Assembly (NCBI RefSeq): GCF_904846625.1
Contig: NZ_CAJHBL010000001.1
Coordinates: 558,001 to 622,000, forward strand
DNA length: 64,000 nt
From: Psychrobacter sp. JCM 18900
GTDB taxonomy: Bacteria; Pseudomonadota; Gammaproteobacteria; Pseudomonadales; Moraxellaceae
Direction of reading: 5' to 3'
The position numbers and the translations under genes were made by a program. Below, in pieces: positions 29,663 to 38,531 of the stretch (position 1 is its first letter; the number at the start of each line of letters is the position of its first letter). The notes under the pieces are model-generated. The model had not been told where the DNA came from. It ran no database searches and worked only from the letters and a program-made list of their open reading frames with translations.

Positions 29663-31027
29663 ATGAACGCTGATTTTATAACCGCTAAAACAACCCCTGA
29701 CCTCGCCTTTATATCTCAGCATTTATTCACCGCTATTTTATGGGTTAACGATGAGCTATCAATCACACGGTTGAATGCTCAAGCCGAGCAGCTACTTGCC
29801 ATTAGTAGCGGCAGATTAATCAATCAATCCATCTTAACCCTGCTCGCACCCGATGAATTGAAGATTAAAGATACTGTATCTATAGATAATGATACAAATG
29901 ATGCAAATGAAAATGAGCCTTCGAGCGAGCCAGCATACTCTTTGACCGAGCGCTTTGTGCAAGCGCAGAACTATCAGCAGCCTTTTATCGATCATGACCA
30001 CATCATAAAAACACCGTTAAACGGTAATTTATCATTGTCAGTCGACTATAGCGTTACACCAGTCATCTATGAACAGCAGCCTTATTTTATTATCGAGATG
30101 TGGGGTAAAGATCGTCAAAGTCGTATCTCTGAGGAGCAGCGTCAACAGCAGCAATATACAGTGGCCCGTCATATGCTACGCTCGGTGGCACACGAAATAA
30201 AAAACCCTCTTGCTGGTATTCGCGGGGCAGCACAACTGTTGCAACGGCAATTCATTAAATTCAGCGACGCATCTACTACTAACACCTCTAGCGCTGATAA
30301 TGCTTTGATAACTACCAACGCTGACACGCAGCATGATTTGCAAAAAATGAATCAGAAACTGCGCAACTATACGGACATTATTATTTCAGAGACTGATCGA
30401 TTGACTCATCTTATTGGGCAGCTTCTGGGTTCCAATCAACTGCCAAACTGGCAAACGCTCAATATCCATGAGCCTTTAGAGCATGTCTTAACCTTAGTGA
30501 CCAATCAGTATCCACAGGTAGTGTTACAGCGTGATTATGATTTATCATTGCCAGAGTTGTGTGCAGATAAGGATCAGCTGATTCAAGTGTTTTTAAACCT
30601 TATTAATAATGCTTGTGAGTCGATGACTGAGTTCGAACAAACGCTACAACAGAATAAAATCTCAGAGTCTCAAGAATCCTCACAATCTGCCATACAAACT
30701 GAGGGCAATTCTGATTATCAACCGACATTGCATATTCAAACGCGGGTTGCCTTTCAGCATACGATCGTCGGGCAGCAGCACAAGCAAGTGATGCAAATTA
30801 CTATTACTGATAATGGCTCAGGCATTGATCCAGCCTTGATTGGTCAAATATTTTTCCCAATGGTCACTAGCCGTGCAGCCGGTACAGGTCTTGGATTATC
30901 CATCGTCCAAGATATTATCAGTCATCATCATGGTATGATTGATGTGAGCTCGACAAAAGAGCAAGAGGATAAGCAAACCCGATTTACGCTATACCTACCA
31001 TTTACTCAACCCATCACTGAGACATAA
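29663..31027 (+). CDS. ntrB: Nitrogen-regulation sensor histidine kinase NtrB (GlnL)
   Basis: The sensor of the NtrBC two-component system, normally controlled by PII in response to nitrogen state. It is a soluble 454-residue protein with no membrane helix: a PAS domain (about 10-150), a HisKA box with His177 in RSVAHEIKNPLAGIRGAAQLL, and an HATPase domain (NLINNACESM, DNGSGID, TGLGLSIVQDII). It is about 100 residues longer than E. coli GlnL owing to polar Asn/Thr/Ser-rich insertions, one soon after the H-box and one inside the ATPase domain. ntrC follows. Confidence 0.93.
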   Translation: MNADFITAKTTPDLAFISQHLFTAILWVNDELSITRLNAQAEQLLAISSGRLINQSILTLLAPDELKIKDTVSIDNDTNDANENEPSSEPAYSLTERFVQAQNYQQPFIDHDHIIKTPLNGNLSLSVDYSVTPVIYEQQPYFIIEMWGKDRQSRISEEQRQQQQYTVARHMLRSVAHEIKNPLAGIRGAAQLLQRQFIKFSDASTTNTSSADNALITTNADTQHDLQKMNQKLRNYTDIIISETDRLTHLIGQLLGSNQLPNWQTLNIHEPLEHVLTLVTNQYPQVVLQRDYDLSLPELCADKDQLIQVFLNLINNACESMTEFEQTLQQNKISESQESSQSAIQTEGNSDYQPTLHIQTRVAFQHTIVGQQHKQVMQITITDNGSGIDPALIGQIFFPMVTSRAAGTGLGLSIVQDIISHHHGMIDVSSTKEQEDKQTRFTLYLPFTQPITET

Positions 31028-31126
31028 AACAAATTATGAATTTATGAATTAAAGGCTGCTAAGTTTCCTAATGCCCAACTCCCAATCCCCAACTTACTAT
31101 CAATAATTGCTGATTAGGCCCAATAC

Positions 31127-32908
31127 ATGACTGAATATAGCGACGACCTCCAACCTAAAAGCGATGATCAATCAACACAATCACAAATAGTAACTGTGAA
31201 TAATGCACCCAGCGACCACCCTGCAACATTGTGGTTAATCGATGACGATGCAGCCCTACGTATGGTGTTGGCAGACACGTTTGAAGATGCTGGATTGACC
31301 GTTATCAGTTTTACTCAGGCACAAGCAGCATGGACTCGCCTTAATGATGTTTTAAAACAGCAAGAGTCAGCCGAGCAATTACCAGACGTTATATTGACCG
31401 ATATTCGTATGCCAATGATGGATGGGTTGTCTTTTAGCGACTGGGTCCATCAGCATTTCCCTAAAATGCCAATCGTAATTATGACGGCACACTCAGACCT
31501 AACCTCTGCTATCAATAGCTATCAGACTGGTGCTTTTGAATACCTACCCAAGCCTTTTGACTTAGATGATGCGGTTGCAACGATTTATAAAGCCATCAAT
31601 TATCAGCCTAATTTAGAAACAACGACTGTTTCCCTTGCAGATGAATCCAATACCAATATAACGTCTGATACTTCCATTGAAGACCTGACAAAACCTAAAG
31701 CAGCACTTGCTAGTAAGACAACCAAAGACAATAAGAGCAAAGGTGCCGTCGAAAACCAAAGTAATGGTAACCCTAGCGGCATCATTGGACAATCTCCAGC
31801 CATGCAAACGGTGTTTCGTGCTATTGGCAGACTGGCTCAATCCCCCATTTCCGTCTTAATCACTGGAGAGTCTGGAACAGGTAAAGAGTTGGTAGCCAGC
31901 GCATTGCACCAACACTCCCCGCGTAAGCAGCAACCCTTTATTGCGCTTAATATGGCAGCCATACCACATGACTTGATCGAGTCTGAGCTGTTCGGTCACG
32001 AAAAAGGCGCGTTCACTGGTGCAACGACGATGCGTCAAGGCCGTTTTGAGCAGGCAGATGGCGGTACTCTATTTTTAGATGAAATCGGTGACATGCCTTT
32101 CAGCACTCAGACACGGCTGTTACGCGTATTGGCCAATGGTGAGTTTTATCGTGTTGGTGGTCAGCAGCCCATAAAGGTCGATGTACGTATCATCGCAGCC
32201 ACCCACCAAAACTTAGAAGAGCTGGTAAAACAAAGCCGATTCCGCGAAGACTTATTTTATCGCCTCAATGTCATTCGATTACCCTTACCACCACTACGTA
32301 CACGCCCTGAAGACATTCCTGCATTAGCCCTTTACTTTATGCAGTCTGCCGCAGAGCAAATGGGTACCACCCCGAAGCATCTACATCCTGCCGCATTGCA
32401 AATTATGCAGACGTTTGACTGGCGTGGTAACGTGCGTCAATTAGAAAACGTCTGCTTGTGGCTCACTGTGATGGCCACTGGTGATACGGTGATGGCGACA
32501 GACTTGCCACCAGAGCTACTTGAAAACATCTCACCTAATACGGTGCTTTATGAAGAGCACGGCCCATCACAGGAAGACGCTCAAGAAAGCTTGGTACAAA
32601 GTGGCGATGTATTAAATAGTAGTGCGTTAAACAATCATCAAAATGAGCGAAGTAGCCCGTTGCCTAAAAACCAAAGTTGGCAGCAAGCATTGGCTGATTG
32701 GGCTGAGCAGTCGCTAAGCACGGGTGAAACTGATATTTTGCAAACAGCAACCCCTGAGTTTGAGCGTGTTTTATTAACAGCAGCACTCAATCATAGCGGC
32801 GGCAAAAAAATAGAAGCCGCGAGCTTACTTGGTTGGGGACGCAATACTCTGACTCGCAAATTGCAGCAGTTGGATATTTCTGCCCCGAGAGTACCAACTA
32901 AAGAATAA
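31127..32908 (+). CDS. ntrC: Nitrogen-regulation response regulator NtrC (GlnG), sigma-54 activator
   Basis: A 593-residue three-domain activator. The receiver domain (about 34-155) has IDDDAA, phospho-acceptor Asp92 (ILTDIRMPMMDG), TAHSD and KPFD. A polar linker of about 65 residues follows. The sigma-54 AAA+ domain has GESGTGKE (about 246-253), GAFTGA and GGTLFLDEIGD. The C-terminal Fis-type helix-turn-helix is LLTAALNHSGGKKIEAASLLGWGRNTLTRKL. It lies 99 bp after ntrB. It is longer than E. coli NtrC (469) through the linker and a polar stretch before the DNA-binding domain. Confidence 0.94.
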   Translation: MTEYSDDLQPKSDDQSTQSQIVTVNNAPSDHPATLWLIDDDAALRMVLADTFEDAGLTVISFTQAQAAWTRLNDVLKQQESAEQLPDVILTDIRMPMMDGLSFSDWVHQHFPKMPIVIMTAHSDLTSAINSYQTGAFEYLPKPFDLDDAVATIYKAINYQPNLETTTVSLADESNTNITSDTSIEDLTKPKAALASKTTKDNKSKGAVENQSNGNPSGIIGQSPAMQTVFRAIGRLAQSPISVLITGESGTGKELVASALHQHSPRKQQPFIALNMAAIPHDLIESELFGHEKGAFTGATTMRQGRFEQADGGTLFLDEIGDMPFSTQTRLLRVLANGEFYRVGGQQPIKVDVRIIAATHQNLEELVKQSRFREDLFYRLNVIRLPLPPLRTRPEDIPALALYFMQSAAEQMGTTPKHLHPAALQIMQTFDWRGNVRQLENVCLWLTVMATGDTVMATDLPPELLENISPNTVLYEEHGPSQEDAQESLVQSGDVLNSSALNNHQNERSSPLPKNQSWQQALADWAEQSLSTGETDILQTATPEFERVLLTAALNHSGGKKIEAASLLGWGRNTLTRKLQQLDISAPRVPTKE

Positions 32909-33010
32909 AGAAACGCATAAAACATGATTTTAAATTATTATTAATATCAATTACTTAAAATTAATATCGAAAATAAATGATAAATAATTAAAAATAATTG
33001 CAAATAGGGG

Positions 33011-33038
33011 TTGCCAAACAATTAAAACTCTATATAAT
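33011..33038 (+). promoter_or_regulatory. Probable sigma-70 promoter of tRNA-Leu
   Basis: TTGCCA (33011-33016), a 16-bp spacer, then TATAAT (33033-33038). A strongly AT-rich stretch lies immediately upstream, like an UP element. The tRNA starts about 88 bp downstream. Confidence 0.7.
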
Positions 33039-33126
33039 AGCCAACCACTGAGACGCACTACCGAATCAGTTAACTATCTAGATAGCGTTTGAGTTTAATC
33101 GCTTTTGATGATAGAGTAACGAAAAT

Positions 33127-33211
33127 GGGGCTGTGGCGGAATTGGTAGACGCACCAGATTTAGGTTCTGGCGCCGCAAGGTGTGAGAGTTCGAGTCTCTC
33201 CAGCCCCACCA
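33127..33211 (+). tRNA. tRNA-Leu (anticodon UAG)
   Basis: An 85-nt class II cloverleaf. The acceptor GGGGCTG pairs with CAGCCCC. The D-arm GGCGGAATTGGTAGACGC is typical of tRNA-Leu. The anticodon stem CCAGA/TCTGG carries loop TTTAGGT with anticodon TAG, a long variable arm follows, and GTTCGAGTC forms the T-loop. The CCA end is encoded. Confidence 0.97.
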
Positions 33212-33244
33212 TTTTCGGATAGTACATCTTAGACCAAATATCAA

Positions 33245-33271
33245 AACCTGCTTTTTAGCAGGTTTTTTTGT
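33245..33271 (+). terminator. Terminator after tRNA-Leu
   Basis: The stem AACCTGCT / AGCAGGTT with a T-rich loop is followed by a run of T. It lies about 35 bp past the tRNA. Confidence 0.85.
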
Positions 33272-33321
33272 GTCTGGAATTTGGTGTTAAAACCATAAAA
33301 TATCTCATGAGAAGTGTTAAT

Positions 33322-33424
33322 CTACTTTTCTACCCTTTCTAAATCTTTTAACACTTCCTCCATACTCTGATAGCGCCCACTTACCCGCTGCACTAATGCT
33401 TTCATGTACTTGCCATAGGCATAC
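33322..33424 (-). pseudogene. C-terminal remnant of a Ser/Thr protein-kinase gene
   Basis: On the minus strand, a stop at 33322-33324 closes a frame that reads YAYGKYMKALVQRVSGRYQ, then SMEEVLKDLERVEK. This parallels the C-terminus of the intact kinase at 34609-35667 (YGHYQCIVDKALAKREERRYREMDKILIDLKLLENS): same Tyr-Gly start, K/Q-A-L core, R-Y turn and M-x-x-hydrophobic-x-x-D-L-K/E ending. No kinase catalytic sequence lies upstream; the ribbon-helix-helix gene occupies that place. I read it as the tail of a second kinase gene that was truncated or replaced. Confidence 0.5.
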
Positions 33425-33823
33425 CTAATTAATAGAAAGTTTTCCCTCACTATTATTGAATAATGCACTACGTTGATTTTTACGGATGTTTTCACGTTGA
33501 ATTATATTTTTGGCATCGACTTTTTCTAAAGGTAATCTTGTTTCGCGAGAAAGATCACCATCGGCTATTAAAGACAAATAACGAGAACAACAAACCCTTA
33601 AAAAAGAGGTAAAATTGCCAATGTCATGATCAGCATCGAGAGATTCAAGGTATAGCTTAGTGATCAGTTGATTAACCGTCATTTGATCGCGAAATGACAA
33701 CTCTTCTAATATATCCCAAAAAAACACTTCTAAACGAATTGAAGTGACAACTCCCTGAATTCGAAGTGATTTGGTTTTAGAGCTCCACAAGCTGTCGTCA
33801 GCACTAATAAAAAGTTGGCACAT
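33425..33823 (-). CDS. Ribbon-helix-helix domain protein (RHH_4-like)
   Basis: A 132-residue protein. Residues about 20-90 fit the RHH_4 pattern: beta strand VVTSIRLEVFFWDILEELS, a helix around MTVNQLITKLY, and the typical NFTSFLRVCCSRYLSLI helix. Such proteins are usually small DNA-binding proteins of unknown target. The C-terminal 40 residues are polar and basic. It is a single gene between a kinase remnant and the DJ-1 gene. The family call is from pattern memory. Confidence 0.7.
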   Translation of the reverse strand: MCQLFISADDSLWSSKTKSLRIQGVVTSIRLEVFFWDILEELSFRDQMTVNQLITKLYLESLDADHDIGNFTSFLRVCCSRYLSLIADGDLSRETRLPLEKVDAKNIIQRENIRKNQRSALFNNSEGKLSIN

Positions 33824-33880
33824 ATATATCCTCTCCCGATACTGGGGTCTATTGAATGTTCAACAGACCCGAATTAATGC

Positions 33881-34438
33881 TTATAGCAAGGCAACAAACT
33901 GCTTTAGCATCGCTGGGTGGGCAGGCCATGCAGGTGCCGTTACCAGTTGACCATCTGTAATAGCGCCATCCATAGGTAACGTGACATACTCAGCGCCAGC
34001 CATTTCTATTTCTGGCTGACACGCAGGATAAGCAGATACTTTTTTACCCTTCAATACGCCAGCAGCCGTCAGCATTTGTGGCCCATGGCAAACTGAGGCA
34101 ATCGGTTTATCAGTATTTGCGAAATGCTGAATCATTGCAATGACCTTAGCATTCAAGCGCAAGTATTCTGGTGCACGTCCACCTGGTAAATACAAAGCAT
34201 CGTAGTCTTCTAAATTGATATCGGCAAAAGACGCATTAAGGACAAAATTATGACCGCGTTTTTCGGTATAAGTCTGGTCACCTTCGAAGTCGTGTATTGA
34301 GGTAGCAATGCTATCACCTGCCACTTTATCTGGGCAGACCGCATCAACCTCATGCCCCATCGCTAGAAGCGCTTGGAACGGAACCATGTTTTCATAGTCT
34401 TCAACAAAATCACCGGTAATGATAAGTACTTTAGCCAT
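33881..34438 (-). CDS. DJ-1/PfpI family protein (glyoxalase/deglycase-like)
   Basis: ATG 34438 gives a 185-residue product starting [21 protein letters not shown], the family N-terminus with its conserved Glu. Upstream in-frame codons to 34534 have no ribosome site. The nucleophile elbow is ASVCHGPQ (conserved Cys-His), with [13 protein letters not shown] before it and [17 protein letters not shown] after. Members act as glyoxalases, deglycases or peptidases; the exact activity cannot be assigned. It stands downstream of the kinase gene in the same direction, 170 bp away. Confidence 0.9.
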   Translation of the reverse strand: MAKVLIITGDFVEDYENMVPFQALLAMGHEVDAVCPDKVAGDSIATSIHDFEGDQTYTEKRGHNFVLNASFADINLEDYDALYLPGGRAPEYLRLNAKVIAMIQHFANTDKPIASVCHGPQMLTAAGVLKGKKVSAYPACQPEIEMAGAEYVTLPMDGAITDGQLVTAPAWPAHPAMLKQFVALL

Positions 34439-34608
34439 GATATTCTCACTGTATTGTAATAAAACATTGTAATGAAATACGGGAACCCAAATTAGTTTAT
34501 AGCGACTTAGCTTAAAATGAGCCTGAATATCCATTCAAACATAAAAAACAACGACTAGGTAATATGTGAATACTACAAACAATCACTTTTTAAGATAAAA
34601 TAATAAAT

Positions 34609-35667
34609 TCAGCTATTTTCTAATAACTTTAAATCTATCAATATCTTATCCATCTCCCGATACCGTCTTTCTTCCCGCTTCGCCAATGCTTTGTCGACAA
34701 TACATTGATAGTGACCATATTCTGATGACAGCTTTGGAATAGGCTGTTGGCAATGCTGAATCGCCCACGCTTTCGATTTCTCATTGCTATTGTCACTTAC
34801 CTGAAACGGGCGCTTGCCTTTTAGTATCTCAACCATCATTATGCCAAACGCGTAGATATCACTTTGTATAGTTGCCTTCTGTCCTTGCCAACGCTCAGGT
34901 GCGAGATACGCTGGTGTGCCAGCAGGATGTGGTTGGCTATTAGCCATCGTCATACTTTGTGATAAAGCAAAATCAGTGAGTAATAAATTAGGCATTGTGC
35001 TGCTATTATCCTCACTATTTGACAAGGAACTATCGAAAGAGTCATCTAGTAAAATATTGCTAGGTTTAATATCATTATGTAGCCAGCCAGCCTGATGCAA
35101 ATTAGCTATCAGGTATACAGACTTCATGATGAAATGATGCTTTTGTGACGCTATCAATGACAGATGTTTTGAAGCGGTCAGCTGACTCGCCAAGCTACCA
35201 TTAGGATAATAAGGCATGACTACTATAACTAAGTGTTGCAACTGCCCTAGTATTTGAACGTCCACGCAATGATAAGCCAATAGTGGCGGTGCGATAGCAT
35301 TATCTGTGATTTTCGATGAAGCATTTACAGCAGCTAAAATATCCGCTTCATGAGTTAAATCGGCAGCGATCGAATAAACGCCATCACTCAACTGCCATTT
35401 AATCATCACGCTACCAAATTGCGGATGCTGGGCACGCGTTAGACCTTGGAAGTAAGTCTTGTCGATATGTTGCGTTTTAACAACTTGCACATGCTCATCT
35501 TGCGTTTGTTCTGTGCTTTGCTGAGCAATACGTTGATGCACTATCTGCCTAAAACATTGTGCGGCCAGTTCTTGGGAAATAATGGGCAATAGCTGCATCG
35601 CCTGCGCTTGCAAGGCTTGCGTAATAGATGGATTACTGGCACTATTTTCCATGGTATTGTTTCTCAT
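34609..35667 (-). CDS. Hanks-type serine/threonine protein kinase
   Basis: A 352-residue soluble protein without a membrane helix. Kinase subdomains seen: MIKWQLS (ATP-binding Lys) and HEADIL (helix C Glu); VVMPYYPNGSLASQL hinge; LHNDIKPSNILLDD, where His-Asn-Asp replaces His-Arg-Asp; LLTDFALSQS, where Asp-Phe-Ala replaces Asp-Phe-Gly; GTPAYLAPERW; and SDIYAFGIMMVEILKGKRPF. The Gly-rich loop is weak. Catalytic Lys, Asp and metal-binding Asp are all retained, so activity is plausible. The N-terminal 60 residues are polar. Substrates are unknown. Divergent from the DUF815 gene. Confidence 0.88.
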   Translation of the reverse strand: MRNNTMENSASNPSITQALQAQAMQLLPIISQELAAQCFRQIVHQRIAQQSTEQTQDEHVQVVKTQHIDKTYFQGLTRAQHPQFGSVMIKWQLSDGVYSIAADLTHEADILAAVNASSKITDNAIAPPLLAYHCVDVQILGQLQHLVIVVMPYYPNGSLASQLTASKHLSLIASQKHHFIMKSVYLIANLHQAGWLHNDIKPSNILLDDSFDSSLSNSEDNSSTMPNLLLTDFALSQSMTMANSQPHPAGTPAYLAPERWQGQKATIQSDIYAFGIMMVEILKGKRPFQVSDNSNEKSKAWAIQHCQQPIPKLSSEYGHYQCIVDKALAKREERRYREMDKILIDLKLLENS

Positions 35668-35844
35668 AATATAGTGAGATTACAGCCTTCCCATTCGTAT
35701 CATTTCCAAAGATAATAATAGCGCGAATAATGATTACAAGTACTACGATTAATAGGTACTAAGATTGTAGGCACTGAAATTTCAGCAGCGTTAATTGTAT
35801 TTTTGGGTATGGTATTAAAGACAACCTTAACTGCTAGAGCCACT

Positions 35845-36816
35845 ATGTCACAACCAACTATCCCGACCACGTCATCTGATCAGCCTACTTATGCCCTACC
35901 CGCACCATTGCTAGATTTACTCAGTCAGTACTTACAAGAGCGAGTCACACCAACTATTGAAATCGATCCGAGCCAGCTTGCTTATCGCTGGGTTGGTGGA
36001 CGCACTGGTCACCTCCAGCCTTTGTCGGTCAACCTGTTTTTGAGCTTAGATGACTTGCATGGTATCGATACGCAAAAATCGAAACTGGTACAGAATACGC
36101 GTCAGTTTATTAAAGGTTATCCTGCCAATCACGTATTGATGTCAGGCACACGCGGTGCCGGTAAGTCATCATTGATTCGCGCTTTGCTACAAGCCCATCA
36201 TAGTGAAGGCTTACGTATTATTGAGGTTGCCCGCGATGATCTGCAAGTATTGGATAAGATCCGTGCTGCTATTAATGCCCTACCAGCAGATTGCAATTGC
36301 CGCTATATCGTATACTGTGATGATCTCGCTTTTAATGGTCAAGACGAAAGCTATCGTGCGCTAAAGAGCGTTCTCGATGGCTCGCTAGACTCTGAGCAAG
36401 ACAAACTACTGGTCTACGCCACCAGTAATCGCCGTCGCTTGCTACCGCAGATGATGAAAGACAATGTTGATATCTATAATGGGCAGACGGATGAAGTCAA
36501 TCCCTATGAGGCCATTGATGAAACCGTGTCATTATCAGATCGATTCGGTTTGTCCCTCACCTTCCATCCTATGGATCAGCAGACTTATCTGCAAATCGTT
36601 CAGCACTATCTAAATTTAGAGCAGCAAAAAATCTCAGCTGATATGGATAATGAGGCTAAGGACATTTTAGCAAGTCAGTCTATGCCTGATAAGATCAGAA
36701 AGGATGCGCTACGTTGGGCCTCTGAACGTGGCGGTCGCTCAGGACGAGTTGCTTACCAGTTCAGCCGCTTTTGGAGTGGTGAAACACAATTGGCTATCGA
36801 AGACAGTAAGCGCTAG
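35845..36816 (+). CDS. DUF815-family P-loop ATPase
   Basis: The product starting at ATG 35845 has 323 residues; in-frame TTG 35803 and ATG 35809 are alternatives, and none has a clear ribosome site. The AAA-like domain has Walker A GTRGAGKSSLIRAL, Walker B YIVYCDDLAF, a sensor-like YATSNRRRLLP, and the DUF815 features LSDRFGLSLTFHP and a C-terminal SGRVAYQF. The cellular role of this family is not established. It is convergent with rnz. Confidence 0.88.
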   Translation: MSQPTIPTTSSDQPTYALPAPLLDLLSQYLQERVTPTIEIDPSQLAYRWVGGRTGHLQPLSVNLFLSLDDLHGIDTQKSKLVQNTRQFIKGYPANHVLMSGTRGAGKSSLIRALLQAHHSEGLRIIEVARDDLQVLDKIRAAINALPADCNCRYIVYCDDLAFNGQDESYRALKSVLDGSLDSEQDKLLVYATSNRRRLLPQMMKDNVDIYNGQTDEVNPYEAIDETVSLSDRFGLSLTFHPMDQQTYLQIVQHYLNLEQQKISADMDNEAKDILASQSMPDKIRKDALRWASERGGRSGRVAYQFSRFWSGETQLAIEDSKR

Positions 36817-36836
36817 GTCGTATTTAACGCTCAATT

Positions 36837-36868
36837 ATATCTAAGCTTAGCCATATCTAAGCTTAGCC
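36837..36868. repeat. Tandem duplication of 16 bp
   Basis: ATATCTAAGCTTAGCC occurs twice in a row, exactly, between the convergent DUF815 and rnz genes. Each unit contains the palindrome CTAAGCTTAG. Confidence 0.85.
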
Positions 36869-36872
36869 ATGT

Positions 36873-38021
36873 CTAATCACTGCGTGCAGAGCCTATATAC
36901 TGCACGCGATTCTCTTCTTGACTGTCCTTTTGACTGCCCTCTTGATCGCTTACCGACTCAATTGCACCATCGACCATATATTGGTCAAAATCTGCCGCCA
37001 GCCAGAGATTGCCTTTGTAGACGCTCTCAGCATCTAAACGAATATTTGCCATGTTTGGCGTCTTGCTATTAGGGTTATCAAAACCCTGATAACGGGCGCT
37101 AAAGTGGGTCAAAATTAGATTTTTGAGTCCAGCCGCTTGGGCAAATTCGCCGAGCAATTGGGCGCTACTATGCATCGGATCATAGTCTGGGTTTTTGGCT
37201 TGAATCTTAGTCAGCACTTCATGGGTGTAAGTGGCCTCATGCACCAATAAGTCCGCATCTACAACGGCTTTACCTAACAAATTTGGCGCATCATTGTCTC
37301 CTGCCACCACCACTCGCGTCCGCTGTATTTCCTCATCAACATAGTCTACTGAGTGCAATTGTCTATTATCCTCAGTCGTGACATCTTCGCCTTGCTGCAA
37401 CTTACCCCACAGTGCACTTGCTGGAATACCATCTGCCATAAGCTTATCTGTATTAAGGATGCGGCGGCTAATAGTCTGAGTAATACCAAAACCATGAGAA
37501 GCGACTCGATGTGATAGCCGCGTGATATCAATATCAAGCTGATGTTGGTCGCTTAAGCTAATGTTAACCTTGTTCGTATCACCTTGCTCAGCTAACACCT
37601 CTTCAATCGCTACAAAATTAAGAGCAAAAGGTAGATATAGCTCTGTAGTGGCGGTAATCGCTTCAAGCAAAGTAGCAATCGCTTTTGGTGCAATCAAAGT
37701 CAATGATTCACGACGTCCTGACATGGCAGCACTAGCTAGCAGCCCTGGTAGACCGTAGCAATGATCACCATGCACATGAGTGATGCAGATAGCAGCTAAT
37801 TGATGTAGGGAGAGCTTGGTATGTAGCAATTGCTGCTGCGTGCCTTCACCACAATCAATCAACACCCATGGGCGCGATTTCTTACTCTGATTGTTCTGTT
37901 GACGACTTCCTTGCTGTACGCCAGAGGTATGCGGATTCAGACACTCTATGGCCAATGCGGTCACATTACGCTGTTTGGTCGGTACACCTGCAGAGGTACC
38001 CAAAAAGGTTAGCTTTAGCAT
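36873..38021 (-). CDS. rnz: Ribonuclease Z (tRNA 3' endonuclease)
   Basis: Cleaves 3' trailers of tRNA precursors. The 382-residue metallo-beta-lactamase fold protein starts MLKLTFLGTSAGVPTKQRN. It has the zinc motif THVHGDHCYGLPGLL, the second ligand set VVAGDNDAPNL, LLVHEATY, and the third His in LILTHFSARYQ. It is longer than E. coli ElaC (305) owing to a polar insertion near residues 30-50, extra sequence in the middle and a polar C-terminal tail of about 40 residues. Because the tRNAs here encode CCA, its role may be limited to a subset of precursors. Confidence 0.92.
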   Translation of the reverse strand: MLKLTFLGTSAGVPTKQRNVTALAIECLNPHTSGVQQGSRQQNNQSKKSRPWVLIDCGEGTQQQLLHTKLSLHQLAAICITHVHGDHCYGLPGLLASAAMSGRRESLTLIAPKAIATLLEAITATTELYLPFALNFVAIEEVLAEQGDTNKVNISLSDQHQLDIDITRLSHRVASHGFGITQTISRRILNTDKLMADGIPASALWGKLQQGEDVTTEDNRQLHSVDYVDEEIQRTRVVVAGDNDAPNLLGKAVVDADLLVHEATYTHEVLTKIQAKNPDYDPMHSSAQLLGEFAQAAGLKNLILTHFSARYQGFDNPNSKTPNMANIRLDAESVYKGNLWLAADFDQYMVDGAIESVSDQEGSQKDSQEENRVQYIGSARSD

Positions 38022-38125
38022 AACGATGCCTTTTATTTATCAGGAGTACTGGCTCAGACTTACGAGAGTACCTCTTCATTATGAAAACAATGACAGAAAT
38101 AAGATAAACGAAGAATATACCCTAG

Positions 38126-38437
38126 CTATGACAATTGGCATATCATGGTTTTTTGACCTTCAACCATTTGTCCACCATTGGCAGTACACTCATTTACCAT
38201 ATTTGATTCGTAAGATTTCCAGCCACCATAAAAGCTCGCTGCACACAGAATGACCACTAGAATTTTCTGTGACCACGATTTGATGGAGACTTGCTGGCTA
38301 TTAATCTGTTGGCTATTATTTTCTTGCATACTGGTATCTTGCTTATTAAGTGATGTTTGAGTTGCTGACTGATTGTCATCTTTGTCTAGGCTATTTTGCT
38401 TTATATTGTCTTTATTCGAGGTGTTTAGGTCTGTCAT
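38126..38437 (-). CDS. Small single-pass membrane protein of unknown function
   Basis: I do not recognise this 103-residue protein. The first 50 residues are polar, rich in Asn, Gln, Ser and Asp. One membrane helix follows (ILVVILCAASFYGGW), then a short tail with two cysteines (ECTANGGQMVEGQKTMICQLS) that would face the periplasm if the N-terminus is inside, where they could form a disulfide. An AGGA ribosome site precedes the ATG. It starts just past the GST terminator. Confidence 0.65.
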   Translation of the reverse strand: MTDLNTSNKDNIKQNSLDKDDNQSATQTSLNKQDTSMQENNSQQINSQQVSIKSWSQKILVVILCAASFYGGWKSYESNMVNECTANGGQMVEGQKTMICQLS

Positions 38438-38445
38438 GATATTAT

Positions 38446-38483
38446 CCTAAAAAAGGCTTTGTTTATTCATAAACAAAGCCTTT
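38446..38483 (-). terminator. Terminator of the GST gene
   Basis: A perfect 14-bp stem (AAAGGCTTTGTTTA / TAAACAAAGCCTTT, loop TTCA) is followed on the minus strand by a run of seven T. It lies 49 bp past the GST stop and just before the next minus-strand gene. Confidence 0.88.
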
Positions 38484-38531
38484 GGTCTACATGGCTACTT
38501 AAGCGTTGAGAGAGGATTATACCAGTATCCT

